A stretch of 58,090 bases of DNA, from NCBI GenBank assembly GCA_022826925.1, contig JAJDTX010000106.1, forward strand, positions 1 through 58,090. The letters are read 5' to 3'. A program made the position numbers and the translations under genes. The DNA is from Bryobacterales bacterium. GTDB lineage: Bacteria > Acidobacteriota > Terriglobia > Bryobacterales > UBA6623. Each line of letters starts with the position of its first letter. Position 1 is the stretch's first letter. Of the stretch, positions 25,220 through 34,517 are shown piece by piece. The notes beneath the pieces are model-generated. The model was not told the DNA's origin, ran no database searches, and worked only from the letters and a program-made list of their open reading frames with translations.

Positions 25220-26770
25220 GTGACGCGTCTTGCGGTTATCTGTGTCTTGCTGATCCCGGGAGCCCTGCAAGCCCAGCGGACGCTGTCTGGAACCAAGCCG
25301 AACATCGTCTTCATTCTGGCGGACGACCTCAGCTACCGGGATCTCAGCATTTGGGGACAGAGCCGTTTCTCGACCCCAAACCTAGATCGGCTCGCGGCGG
25401 AAGGCGTCCGCTTCACACAAGCCTACGCCGGAGCCCCGGAATGCGCTCCGTCCCGAGGGACCCTCATGACGGGACTGCATACCGGGCACGCGTCAGTTCG
25501 CGATAACCGCAGCGCAAGGGGGCAGGATCACTTGGCGGACTCGGACGTGACGGTTGCCGAGATGCTGAAGCGATCGGGGTATGCGACCGGCTTCTTCGGG
25601 AAGTGGGGCATTGGCCTTCCCGACACGCCGGGGACGCCAGACAAGCAGGGCTTTGACGAGGCACTCGGTTTCTACGACCAGCGCCGCGCCCACACGTTCT
25701 TTCCCCACTACCTCTACCGCAATGGGCGCAAGGTCGACTATCCGGGGAACTTCGGTTTCGACATGGCCCACATGTACGAGGACAACCAGACGCCACCCGA
25801 GTCTAGGAACTCCTCAGCCCGCTACGACAGCGACGGCCGATTGATTCCGCCCGGCGTCCCGGACCGATCGCAGGCAGTCTATTCCGAGGATGTGCTCGAG
25901 GATGCGGCCATCGGCTTCGTGCGCCGGAACCGGGACCGACCGTTCTTCCTCTATTTCGCGACCCAGCTGCCCCACGGGCCGGTCATAACCGACACCCTCG
26001 GCCCTTTCCTGAACCGTGCGGACTTTCCTTCGACCGCACACAAGGAGTGGGCTTCAATGGTCCTGCGGATCGACACGTTTGCGGGCGAGCTGGTTGACCT
26101 GTTCGGAAGCCTCGGGATCCGGGACCGCACTCTCGTGGTCTTCGCGTCGGACAACGGCTACTCGATGTGCGGGTATTTCGCGCGCGGGAACCGATCCGCG
26201 AACTGGCCGGACGATCCGTTCTTTCGCAACAAGGGGCCGTTTCGGGGAGGGAAATTCTCCCTGCTAGAAGGCGGCATTCGCATCCCCTTCTTCGTGAACT
26301 GGCCGGCCGCGATCAAAGCGGGCGTGTCCAGCGTGCCGGTATGGCTCGTCGACCTGCTTCCGACATTCGCCGAGCTGGCCGGAACCAACCCCGTCCCCTC
26401 GAACGACGGGTCGAGCCTCGTCCCGCTGTTGAGCGGCGATCCGGGGACGTTCGACTCAGGCAGGCCCCTCTATTGGGAGAACGCGAGGGAGCAGGCGGTC
26501 CGCAAGGGGCCGTGGAAGGCCTACCGCCCAACTCCCGACGATCCTATGGAGCTGTTTCTGATCGAGGAAGACGTTGGCTGCGAGCGAGACCTTTCGGATG
26601 CATATCCCGAGGTCGTCGCCGAAATGGAGCGGATCATGCATCGAGAGCACGTCGACCACCCTTGGTACTGGAACCCGGCGGAGACATCGGAGGACTTTCG
26701 GCGCAAGGAATCGCTCGCGCGAGATCTCGGTCAGTTGCAGGTGGCAAGGCAGGGCAATTCCAGCCAATGA
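25220..26770 (+). CDS. Secreted sulfatase, arylsulfatase A-like
   Basis: A protein of 516 residues from GTG 25220 with a Sec signal (AVICVLLIPGALQAQR). Metal ligands are in IVFILADDLSYRDLS. FGly motif C75-A-P-S-R lies in APECAPSRGTLMTGLHTGHA. Further sulfatase blocks are GFFGKWGIGLP, TQLPHGPV, VFASDNGYSMCG and LLEGGIRIPFFVNWP. The usual GKWHLG is replaced by GKWGIG, so the histidine normally contacting the sulfate region is absent at that position; other subfamilies tolerate this. It is divergent from the YHYH cassette across 253 bp, so co-regulation is possible. Confidence 0.9.
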   Translation: MTRLAVICVLLIPGALQAQRTLSGTKPNIVFILADDLSYRDLSIWGQSRFSTPNLDRLAAEGVRFTQAYAGAPECAPSRGTLMTGLHTGHASVRDNRSARGQDHLADSDVTVAEMLKRSGYATGFFGKWGIGLPDTPGTPDKQGFDEALGFYDQRRAHTFFPHYLYRNGRKVDYPGNFGFDMAHMYEDNQTPPESRNSSARYDSDGRLIPPGVPDRSQAVYSEDVLEDAAIGFVRRNRDRPFFLYFATQLPHGPVITDTLGPFLNRADFPSTAHKEWASMVLRIDTFAGELVDLFGSLGIRDRTLVVFASDNGYSMCGYFARGNRSANWPDDPFFRNKGPFRGGKFSLLEGGIRIPFFVNWPAAIKAGVSSVPVWLVDLLPTFAELAGTNPVPSNDGSSLVPLLSGDPGTFDSGRPLYWENAREQAVRKGPWKAYRPTPDDPMELFLIEEDVGCERDLSDAYPEVVAEMERIMHREHVDHPWYWNPAETSEDFRRKESLARDLGQLQVARQGNSSQ

Positions 26771-27052
26771 CCTCGTGGCTCAAGTAGACGATGGCGCGCG
26801 AGCGGCAATGCCACGCGTCTCCCTCCCCGAGCAGGGTGCTGAGTCTCGTCGCGGGCCAGTTCGCAGGCCACGGGCTGAGGCATCGGCCATGCCGAACGCT
26901 CAAGGGTTCTCAGAGCAGTTCAGCCACCCGCTTTCCGTACCGGAGATTGGTTCCGAGAAGGTCTGTGCATCGCTGCGAGGCGGCTGGAACCTCGTGTCAC
27001 AACCGACAGGTGCTCTCGAACTAGGACGTTGCTGTAAACGAACATCCTTTGC

Positions 27053-27493
27053 TCAACGGCCTCGGTCGTCGTAGAGGTCTTCGCGTCGCAACGACAACCC
27101 GGCTGGCCAATCGCCGGGGTTGTGTGGCGGGAACACTTGGTCGAGATCGATCACATTGCCGCGTGCATGGTCCGCCGAACGGTGCGGGAGAGCCTGTTCG
27201 CTGATGGTCTCCTCGTGCTCGAACACTAACGATTCGTGCTCAAGATCTACCGCAGCCGTCCTCCACCCGGCGAGTTGCCAGGCCAGCGAATGCGCATACC
27301 CGCGGCTGTTGCGCCGATTCGACCACCATGATCGGTGCAGGCGTGCTGATTCTGGCAGTGTGAAACCAAGCAAAGCCTCGACATCCCTGAACGAGACCCG
27401 CCACTGCGATCCTGACCGTGCAAGAAGGCATCGATACAAGAGGCCGTATTTCCCCCGTTCCACAACTTGGCGAAGGCGTTCCTCCCCGGGCAT
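27053..27493 (-). CDS. DUF7662-like small protein
   Basis: A protein of 146 residues from ATG 27493, with GGAAG 7 nt upstream; a GTG one codon earlier is possible. Residues about 16-90 read KYGLLYRCLLARSGSQWRVS, FRDVEALLGFTLPESARLHR, SWWSNRRNSRGYAHSLAWQL, AGWRTAAVDLEHESLVF. This is the Y-x-x-L-x-x-x-L...TF.E.E.LLG..LP.SAR.HR.WW.N......A...AGW pattern of DUF7662. Members are often encoded in accessory regions near restriction or replication genes; function is unknown. The C-terminal 55 residues show no domain. It is a lone cytoplasmic protein among secreted enzymes. Confidence 0.72.
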   Translation of the reverse strand: MPGEERLRQVVERGKYGLLYRCLLARSGSQWRVSFRDVEALLGFTLPESARLHRSWWSNRRNSRGYAHSLAWQLAGWRTAAVDLEHESLVFEHEETISEQALPHRSADHARGNVIDLDQVFPPHNPGDWPAGLSLRREDLYDDRGR

Positions 27494-27561
27494 CACACAC
27501 TTCCGATTCTGACTGACCTGCTTATTTCATCAGGATCCGCTGGGTCCGGCTCGATCCAAGA

Positions 27562-29010
27562 TCACCGATCAGCCGCTTCAACCCAAGGGGCCTTGGTGAT
27601 TTCCTTCCAGCCATCGACCGCTCCACCGCCGCGTCCCGGCGGCCTCCTGGCACCTTCGCCGCCAGCATTAGGAGGCGGCGGGCCTCCCGGACGACCCCGC
27701 CTGGGGCCAGGAGGAGGAGTCACGTCTGGTGCGATCGTGGCCGCACGAGGGAAACTGCGCAGCTGTTCTCGCATTGCCTCGAACCTCTCCGGCTCCACTT
27801 CTGCCAGATCTTCACGCTCTTCCGGATCTTTATCTAGACGAAAAAGATGTGCGACGCCGCTGCCACCTCTCGGCAGGGGCTCAACGTACTTCCAAGACCC
27901 GTCAATCAGCGCTACGCTGTCGAACACGCCGGCCACGTAAGGCTTGGTACGGCCCACGACTTCGCCGTTCGTGAGGGCTGGCCACATGTTCAGGCCGTCG
28001 AGTTCACTGTCTGCACCAAGGTCGATTCCGGTGGCAGCTGCAATGGTCGGGAACCAGTCCGCGACGGTCATCACTTGCGTGAGAGTCTGACCACCCTCGA
28101 TGACGCCGGGTTTCCAGACGACGGCAGGCACTCGAATTCCGCCCTCGAAGGCCCCACCCTTGCCTCCACGGAGCGGCGAGTTATCCGCTCCGAGGCGAAC
28201 TGCGCCACCGTTGTCGCTGCACCAGACGATCAACGTGTCGTCAGTCAGCTCGTGCTCTTCCAGCGTCTTCAGGATTCCGCCGACTGCTCGATCCATCTCA
28301 CTCACCATCGCTGCGTAGGTCCGGCGGCGCGGATTCTGGATGGAATCGTACGCAGACACCGATTCAGGTGGAGCTTGCAGCGGACCGTGCGGTGCGTTGA
28401 ACGCAACGTACAAGAACAGCGGTTTTGCCGTGTCGCGCTCCGAGATCGCGCGCTCCGCTGCCTTGCCGATGAGCTCAGTGGTGTAGCCTTCCTCGTTCAG
28501 CACTTTGCCATTGCGGTGCCAGTCGTGACCGCCGTCCCAGATATGCGTCCAATAGTCGACCGCGGGTCCCAGATGACCGTATGACGTGTCAAAACCGCGG
28601 TTATAGGGGTGGTACTTGACATGCACCAATCCCAAGTGCCACTTGCCGACGATCGCGGTTTCGTACCCTGCAGTCTTGAGCACGTCCGTCAATAGGCGCT
28701 CTGTCTCCGGAAGACCGCCCATGGTCTCGATCGGCCGATCGACTCCATACCGCAGCGGGATGCGGCCTGTCAGCAACGCAGCTCTCGTCGGACTGCAAAG
28801 AGGCGTTGCGTAATAGCGGTTGAGCTGGATGCCGCGCTGCGCGATCGAGTCGATGTTCGGCGTGCGGATCTCGCTCCCGTGGTAGCCGACATCATTCCAG
28901 CCAAGGTCGTCGGCCATCATGAACACCACATTGGTGGCCGACAGCGCGGGCATCGAGAACACGGCTAGGCCGATTGCGAGCTTTGCGGGAGATGAGAGAG
29001 TTCGGCGCAT
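27562..29010 (-). CDS. Secreted sulfatase, arylsulfatase B-like
   Basis: A protein of 482 residues with a Sec signal (LAIGLAVFSMPALSA). VVFMMADDLGWNDVGYHGSE gives the metal ligands, and FGly motif C72-S-P-T-R is in ATPLCSPTRAALLTGRIPLR. VGKWHLGLVHVKYHPYNRGF and WCSDNGG complete the core. The N-terminal sequence is close to ARSB/I/J-type arylsulfatases, which cleave GalNAc-4-sulfate. An unusual Pro/Gly/Arg-rich insertion (APDVTPPPGPRRGRPGG region) precedes the C-terminus, like that of the YHYH proteins. It starts 10 bp after the dienelactone hydrolase gene and forms an operon with it. Confidence 0.92.
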   Translation of the reverse strand: MRRTLSSPAKLAIGLAVFSMPALSATNVVFMMADDLGWNDVGYHGSEIRTPNIDSIAQRGIQLNRYYATPLCSPTRAALLTGRIPLRYGVDRPIETMGGLPETERLLTDVLKTAGYETAIVGKWHLGLVHVKYHPYNRGFDTSYGHLGPAVDYWTHIWDGGHDWHRNGKVLNEEGYTTELIGKAAERAISERDTAKPLFLYVAFNAPHGPLQAPPESVSAYDSIQNPRRRTYAAMVSEMDRAVGGILKTLEEHELTDDTLIVWCSDNGGAVRLGADNSPLRGGKGGAFEGGIRVPAVVWKPGVIEGGQTLTQVMTVADWFPTIAAATGIDLGADSELDGLNMWPALTNGEVVGRTKPYVAGVFDSVALIDGSWKYVEPLPRGGSGVAHLFRLDKDPEEREDLAEVEPERFEAMREQLRSFPRAATIAPDVTPPPGPRRGRPGGPPPPNAGGEGARRPPGRGGGAVDGWKEITKAPWVEAADR

Positions 29011-29020
29011 GGGTTGAGCT

Positions 29021-29881
29021 CTACTTCTCGAGGTGTTGGCGGAAGAACTCTATGGTCTTGGCCCACGCCGCCTTGGCAGCGCTTAGGTTCGCCCCGTCGC
29101 GGGCCGACTGCTGCCGCAGGAAGCCATGTCCAGCCCCATCGAACTGGTGCGGCTCATAGAACTTCCCGAGACGTCGCATCTCGCGCATCGCGTCCGGTAT
29201 GGTGGCGTTAACACGGGCGTCGTCGCCGCCGTACAAGCCGAGGACGGGGGCTTCAACGCGGCCCAGCATCGTGCGGCTCGGAGAACTGCCGTAGTAGACG
29301 ACAGCCGCGTCCAAGTTCTCTTCGTTGGCCGCGAAGTTGAAGCTCGTGCTCCCGCCCCAGCAGAAGCCAACGCCGCCGAACCTGCCGTTGGAGGCCGGCA
29401 GCGAAATCCCATAGCGGGCAACCGCCGACAGCCGCCGAGTCGTATCTTCGACGCGCAGGGATCGAACCAGAGCGACCGCCTCTTGGCGCTCCGGCGGAGT
29501 GCCGCCACCGTCTGCACCATGGCCGCTCAGCAGGTCCGGTGCGATAGCGATGAAGCCCTCTGCGGCGAATTGATCTGCCACGGCGCGGATCCAGTCCGTC
29601 AGGCCAAAGATCTCGTGAATCACTATCACGACGGGGGCGCGGGTCGCCCGTTCGGGGTACACGATCCACGAGCGGATGGTGTCTCCCCAGCGGTTCGTGC
29701 TCGACCGCCCCTCGCCGATGTCGATCCACTCCCCATGGCGCGGCGAGTTGTTCAACGCATCGAGGGCGGATTCGGCATCAGCGGGAATGGCGGTCGTCTG
29801 GGCATCGGCCGCTCCCCCCACAAGAAGGGCGAGGGTCCAGCAGAATGCCAGACAGGCGCGGAGTAGGAATCGTGGTTTCAT
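29021..29881 (-). CDS. Secreted dienelactone hydrolase-family enzyme
   Basis: A protein of 286 residues with a Sec signal (ACLAFCWTLALLVGGAADAQ). The DLH fold has Glu90 in VIHEIFGL, nucleophile Cys174 in GVGFCWGGSTSFNFA, Asp near 220-221 in YGGDDARV and His252 in GAGHGF, so the Cys-His-Asp triad is intact. Family members hydrolyse lactones and related esters. It is exported and is the first gene of a two-gene operon with the ARSB-like sulfatase, which suggests sequential action on one sulfated or esterified substrate. Confidence 0.9.
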   Translation of the reverse strand: MKPRFLLRACLAFCWTLALLVGGAADAQTTAIPADAESALDALNNSPRHGEWIDIGEGRSSTNRWGDTIRSWIVYPERATRAPVVIVIHEIFGLTDWIRAVADQFAAEGFIAIAPDLLSGHGADGGGTPPERQEAVALVRSLRVEDTTRRLSAVARYGISLPASNGRFGGVGFCWGGSTSFNFAANEENLDAAVVYYGSSPSRTMLGRVEAPVLGLYGGDDARVNATIPDAMREMRRLGKFYEPHQFDGAGHGFLRQQSARDGANLSAAKAAWAKTIEFFRQHLEK

Positions 29882-30167
29882 GGCTTGCAGTCGCTGTCCG
29901 GCCAGAAACCGCGTCCAGGTCCCTTCGGGACAGCGCGTACAACATACAACAAGTGCAAGGCTCCAGGTGAAACGCTACGAGATCCGTTCCGCCTTGTGGC
30001 TCGAGACCATCGAACGATCCGGCCCTGCCTAGGCCTTTGATTGACGGCGATGGGCGAAAGGCGCAACATCCTCCCTGTGCTATGATCCGATTCAGACTGC
30101 GAGCAGTGAGGCTGGGTATTCAGCCTTGACTTGCAACAAGTTCGGCGTAAGCCGAGCTGGTCCGCTT

Positions 30168-30246
30168 AGGCCCGTAGCTCAGTTTTGGTTAGAGCGCTAC
30201 CTTGACACGGTAGAGGTCAGCGGTTCGAGTCCGCTCGGGCCTACCA
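30168..30246 (+). tRNA. tRNA-Val (GAC)
   Basis: A full cloverleaf is visible. The acceptor AGGCCCG pairs with CGGGCCT, the D-arm is GCTC/GAGC, the anticodon stem CTACC/GGTAG encloses loop TTGACAC with anticodon GAC at 30204-30206, and the T-arm contains GGTTCGAGTCC. Discriminator A is at 30243 and an encoded CCA is at 30244-30246. GAC reads GUC/GUU valine codons. It is convergent with the epimerase-like gene that ends at 30276. Confidence 0.95.
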
Positions 30247-30275
30247 TTGCGGCAAAAGAGATCAGATCGCCGCGA

Positions 30276-31262
30276 TCAGATTCCTGTAGCTGCACTACGC
30301 AGGTAGTCCGCGACCGAGTCCTTACAGGATTTCGAGGTCCAGTAGGCGTCCTGGGTACCCCAGCTATCCATCTGAAACCAACCTTGGAAGCCGCCCTCGT
30401 AGAGGATTGAACAGAGCTTCCGAATGTCATAGACGCCCTCGCCGCACGGTAGATGCTTCGAGGTGCCCGCGCCGCCGTTCGGAAACGGGCGGAGCGTGGA
30501 GTCTCCGTCGCAGAACTGGATGTAGCCGACCCGGTCAACGCCAAGGTCGAGCAGCAGGTCTTCGGGCCGACCGATTGCACCGCCCAGCAGATCGAAGTGA
30601 GACGGGTCGAAGATGACCTTGAACTCGTCCATCGAGACGGCCGCGAAGAGCTTGTGATAGCGCTCCACGGAGTTGATGATCAACGGGGGTTCACCTTCGA
30701 TGGCCAGCACGATCCCCCGGTCGACTGCGTATTCGCAGACGGACCTGACGACCCCGGCCAACCGTTCGATCACTTCATCCTCGCTCGCCCCGTCAGGCGG
30801 CCGGCCGGCGGACCACAGTCCCATGCAGTCACATCCGAACTTCACTGCCAGATCGACCTGTTGCTTGAGCCGACCCGTATATTCGGTGCGCTCTGAGGGG
30901 TCGTCGGAGACAGGATTGACACCCCGCACCCCCGCTTGGATAGAGAACACCTGCAAATCGTAGGACTCGATCTGCTGGCGAGCCGCCTGGATCGCGTCGT
31001 CGTCTTCGGGATCGGGGTAGCCATCGCGCCAACTGCGCCAAAGCTCGATGCCTTCGAAGCCCTCGTTTTGGGCGAACTGCAGGATTTCCTCATAGACATA
31101 GCGCTTGCCGTGGTGGGTCTCCGAAGATCCAAAGCCGTTGAGGCCGATGGCCAGCTTCCAGGGGGACGGTGGGGGCCGTTCCGTAGTCGAGCGGTCAAGG
31201 AGCCCTGAACAACCGCAACAGGCAAGCTGCGCGAGCAAGGCTCTACGAGTTGGCGTTAGCAT
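30276..31262 (-). CDS. Sugar phosphate isomerase/epimerase-like TIM-barrel lipoprotein
   Basis: A protein of 328 residues from ATG 31262: LTPTRRALLAQLACCGCSGL combines a twin-arginine motif with a lipobox-like Cys region, so it is probably an exported lipoprotein. The body is an AP-endonuclease-2-type TIM barrel: GIELWRSWRDG, LQVFSIQAG, LAIEGEPPLIINSVERYHKL, IFDPSHFDLLGG, YIQFCDGDSTLRP, GEGVYDIRKLCSIL and GWFQMDSWGTQ. The Glu, Asp-His, Asp and late-acidic residues of the metal site are present. Substrates in this family are keto-sugars or inositols. An ATG at 31280 is possible but dilutes the signal. Confidence 0.82.
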   Translation of the reverse strand: MLTPTRRALLAQLACCGCSGLLDRSTTERPPPSPWKLAIGLNGFGSSETHHGKRYVYEEILQFAQNEGFEGIELWRSWRDGYPDPEDDDAIQAARQQIESYDLQVFSIQAGVRGVNPVSDDPSERTEYTGRLKQQVDLAVKFGCDCMGLWSAGRPPDGASEDEVIERLAGVVRSVCEYAVDRGIVLAIEGEPPLIINSVERYHKLFAAVSMDEFKVIFDPSHFDLLGGAIGRPEDLLLDLGVDRVGYIQFCDGDSTLRPFPNGGAGTSKHLPCGEGVYDIRKLCSILYEGGFQGWFQMDSWGTQDAYWTSKSCKDSVADYLRSAATGI

Positions 31263-31630
31263 CGCGAAACATTCTGGCACGAGCCATCAAGTAGATACCG
31301 CGGGTGAAGTGCGCAGCGGTGTGGTTTAGCGATGTAGTTCGATTTATATTGAATATAAAATTAATCATGAATGCGCATCGGCCCGACATGCCTGGGTTGT
31401 CAGACGTGAGAGGCTCCAGGCTTCGTGTTCGGTCAGGATCGCAATTTCTTGGCCCATGTCGATGCGCCTCACTGCGTTGATCTGCTTGCTCTTAGATGCG
31501 ATCTTCGTCTCCCCTTGGCTTGCTGTTGTTGGCGGTCTCGACATCGAGACCGTTAGGGTTGTTCTCCGTCATCGCCGCAGGGCGCGTACTTCGGGTGAGC
31601 AGCTCTTCGGGCAAGTTGCCGAGCCTAGCA
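31263..31630. other. Intergenic stretch with an AT-rich patch
   Basis: The gap between the PHP-domain gene's stop and the epimerase-like gene's start holds an unusually AT-rich run at about 31340-31370 (tatattgaatataaaattaa) in an otherwise GC-rich background. It is suited to be a promoter region for the minus-strand gene. A plus-strand frame starting at 31456 runs into the 3' end of the PHP gene and shows no homology, so it is not annotated. Confidence 0.4.
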
Positions 31631-34504
31631 CTAGCGGTACGATACCCAGATCGGACTGCCCCAGGCCAGCGATCCGTCGGCCTGTTCGGCTCGGATGTAG
31701 TAGTAGCTCTCGCCGGGTTTCGCTGAATCGTCGCGGTATTCGAAAGCGATTTCCTTGGCTCCAGAGGTGTCGGTGTAGACGATTTTGTTGTTCTTGATCA
31801 AGACCAGCCGCTCGATCGGCCCGGTTCCGATGACCTTGGCTCGGACGACTGGCTGTTCCGACATGGCGAAAGCGTCACCCATGACGTGGTCGCCAATGCG
31901 CATGTCCAGAATGATGTTGTCCGTAGCGGCGTAGGTATGGCGCCGCTTCATTGCGTCGATCAAATCCTGCCGGGTGATGTCTTTGTCGCCCGGCACTAGC
32001 ACGCAAGCGTACGCGTCGTGCGTGCCCGCATGATCGGAACTCGCCTGAACGCCGATCTTGATCCCCTTGGCCCACGCGTTCCAGACGAATCCCTTGGGCA
32101 GCCACGGCTCGCCGTGGTGGTAGTAGCGCTTGTCGGGGGTTTCAGCGCGCGGAGCGCCGGGGTATTCGTACGAGGCGTGCAAGCTTTGGTAGATCTCCAC
32201 GATCGGCTCCACTTCTTCGTCGCTTTCTCGCCAATCCGTGCCCTGTTCAGTACCCGAAGTGTGCGGCGTGGAGATGCCGCCGTAGCGTCGCAGGTAGGGA
32301 AAGAGCACCTCGCCGGTGTTGATCGAGCCGTTTCGCTCGCCGGTTTGTATCGGCATCCAGCGGACGCCGCGCTGGGCGAATACCGTGTTGCGGTGGCCAT
32401 TGGGGTACGTCACGCTGCGCTCGGTGCCAAACAGCGGCCAGAACCTCCCGTCGACCAGGAAGATGTCCTCGGACTTCTCGGTCCTCCACCAGTTGTATTC
32501 CACTCCCGGAACGCTGTCGCCGCCATATTGGTGGTCGCCTACCATCATGAAGTCGAACTGACCGGCGGTGAAGGCGTAGCGGTAGAAGTCGATCAGGCCG
32601 CCCTCGCCGATGCCGTCGGCCGAAATGTCGGTATGCCGGTGCAGGTCGCCTCGGAGAATCCTGTAGGTCTTGCCGCCGACTTCGTAGCGGTAGGCGCGTA
32701 TGGCAGCGGTGTCTTGCTCCTCGTTGGCGTGGACTGGCGGGGCGCTCAATTCCGGTTCGCTGAACTCCGACCGCTTCGGTTCGCCTGATCCGCGCCACGC
32801 CGCCTGCGACGGGTCGATCACGCTATGCGAGACGTGGGTGGTCTGAGCTTGCGGCGATCCGCGGTTCACGGAGCGCTGAGGCGAGCCGAACGGCCGCGCA
32901 TCGTAGGACCACGCGAACCACAATTTGCCGCTGCCATCGACCGTAGCCGCCGACCAGACGTCGTTTCTGCCATTGGTGGCGTGCAGCTTCGTCAATGGCG
33001 ACCAGCCGTTCTCGTCCAGCCGGGCGAGCAGCATTTCCCAGATGCCGCCGGCTCCCCAGTTGTTGTCAACTCGCGTGGTAGTGCTGGTCAGTGAGCGGGC
33101 CATGGCCCAAATATGGCCGCCGCCATCGACGACGAGGCGGGCTTGCTGCATGTAGTCCCTGGAAGCAGGTGGAACGGCGTCCATGAAGCCGGCAGCCTCG
33201 GCGATCCGATCCCCTTCGAGTGCTGCGACCTTCACGGATCGCACGCGGTAGAGGCCCGCTCCGCCGCCGGGTCGGAAGCGCTGGCTGCTCCAGTCCTTGC
33301 CCCAGTTCGCTTCGCCGTGGTCCCATGCGATCCAGATTCGGTCTGCCGCGTCGCACGCCAGTGAGACGTTGGCGTCGAACCCGAGCGAGTGGGTCACCTG
33401 CCGTTGTGGCTGCCACGTCCCGGCGGCGGTGCGGCGCCGCACGTACACGTTGAAGTCGCCGGAGTGGTAGCCGTCCCAGCCGGCCCAAACACCGCCTGCG
33501 GAGTCGGCGGCGATGGCTGGTGCCCAACTGTCCGCGCTCGCGTCAGAGATCGCCTCTTCTGGGGACCAACTTGAACCGTCCCACTGCGCGTGCAGAATCT
33601 GAGCGACGCGATCGCGGAATCCCTGCCATACCACGTGTACGTTGCCTTGGCTGTCCGCCGCGGCTTGGAGGTAGAGATTCGGTGCCTCGCTCGCAAGGCT
33701 GGCGACCCCCGAGAGTTGGCCATCGCTCAGCCTGCGCGAGAAGATGCCCCAAGACCCGGCCGGCGACTTGCCGGACCAGATGACAACCAGGCCGCCGGCA
33801 GCATCCGCGGCGACTGCCGTGCGGAAATTGTCGGCGTATCCGTCCGGCGAGACTTGCATAGGCTGGCTCCAGCCCGCTCCGTCCCTGCGAGCGAGCCAGA
33901 CGGAGTCGCGTTCTTCTTTGTAGGAGATCCACGAGATCCAGACGGTGCCGTCGGCATCCGTGGTCAGCGCGGGGTAGTCGTTATCGGTTTCGCCAGCCGT
34001 GACGTCGGTGGTGGTCGGAACGCGCTGGGCTGATGCCGTGCCGTCAAGGAATTCAAGCGTCCGGCCGAACGGGAGTTCGCCCAGCGAGAAGGAGAACGAA
34101 CCCTGCTCGGTCTTGACTTCGACCTCAGACGTCTCCTCAGCCTCGACAGAGACCACGACGCCGTTCGGGATCATTGCGAACGGCCGCGTGTGGACCGGGT
34201 CGTAGCCGCGCTGGGTGGTGGAGTCTGCATAGCGCGTCACCCGGTTGGTCAATTTCCATCCGCTTTGCCCGACGATCTGATCTCGGCCCTCGAAGTGGAC
34301 CCCGCTGACACCCAGCACGCGGCCGCCGGTGACGGCCACCGACCCATCCCAGCGTTGCGGCGTGTGCCGGTCCGTGCCGAACATCAGTCGGATCGAGACT
34401 GGCGATTCAACCTGCGGCGCATTGCCGATCTGCGGTGTCTGCGCCAAGCCGGGCGCGGCTAGCAGTGCCGCTGCGAACGCCAGACAGGAGGCGGGAACTT
34501 TCAT
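31631..34504 (-). CDS. Exported propeller-PHP (DUF3604-like) protein
   Basis: A protein of 957 residues with a Sec signal (CLAFAAALLAAPGLAQ). Residues about 150-520 contain repeated blades of the form A-D-x-x-G-x-x-x-x-x-W with trailing SW-P or W-x-P elements (for example DADGTVWISWISYKEERDSV, DSAGGVWAGWDGYHSGDFNV), a sialidase-like beta-propeller. From about 590 a PHP/DUF3604 metal-hydrolase domain follows: RILRGDLHRHTDISADG, GQFDFMMVGDHQYGG, STPHTSGT and QASSDHAGTH. It starts 13 bp after a sulfatase stop and is likely co-transcribed. The ATG at 34504 is fixed by the signal. The enzyme may act on phosphate or amide bonds; substrate is unknown. Confidence 0.85.
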   Translation of the reverse strand: MKVPASCLAFAAALLAAPGLAQTPQIGNAPQVESPVSIRLMFGTDRHTPQRWDGSVAVTGGRVLGVSGVHFEGRDQIVGQSGWKLTNRVTRYADSTTQRGYDPVHTRPFAMIPNGVVVSVEAEETSEVEVKTEQGSFSFSLGELPFGRTLEFLDGTASAQRVPTTTDVTAGETDNDYPALTTDADGTVWISWISYKEERDSVWLARRDGAGWSQPMQVSPDGYADNFRTAVAADAAGGLVVIWSGKSPAGSWGIFSRRLSDGQLSGVASLASEAPNLYLQAAADSQGNVHVVWQGFRDRVAQILHAQWDGSSWSPEEAISDASADSWAPAIAADSAGGVWAGWDGYHSGDFNVYVRRRTAAGTWQPQRQVTHSLGFDANVSLACDAADRIWIAWDHGEANWGKDWSSQRFRPGGGAGLYRVRSVKVAALEGDRIAEAAGFMDAVPPASRDYMQQARLVVDGGGHIWAMARSLTSTTTRVDNNWGAGGIWEMLLARLDENGWSPLTKLHATNGRNDVWSAATVDGSGKLWFAWSYDARPFGSPQRSVNRGSPQAQTTHVSHSVIDPSQAAWRGSGEPKRSEFSEPELSAPPVHANEEQDTAAIRAYRYEVGGKTYRILRGDLHRHTDISADGIGEGGLIDFYRYAFTAGQFDFMMVGDHQYGGDSVPGVEYNWWRTEKSEDIFLVDGRFWPLFGTERSVTYPNGHRNTVFAQRGVRWMPIQTGERNGSINTGEVLFPYLRRYGGISTPHTSGTEQGTDWRESDEEVEPIVEIYQSLHASYEYPGAPRAETPDKRYYHHGEPWLPKGFVWNAWAKGIKIGVQASSDHAGTHDAYACVLVPGDKDITRQDLIDAMKRRHTYAATDNIILDMRIGDHVMGDAFAMSEQPVVRAKVIGTGPIERLVLIKNNKIVYTDTSGAKEIAFEYRDDSAKPGESYYYIRAEQADGSLAWGSPIWVSYR

Positions 34505-34517
34505 GATTCTGCGGCGG

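Noticed and set aside
31456..31797. Plus-strand small membrane protein
   Set aside because: Overlaps the 3' end of the PHP gene in antisense, loses hydrophobic character after 25 residues, no ribosome-binding site.
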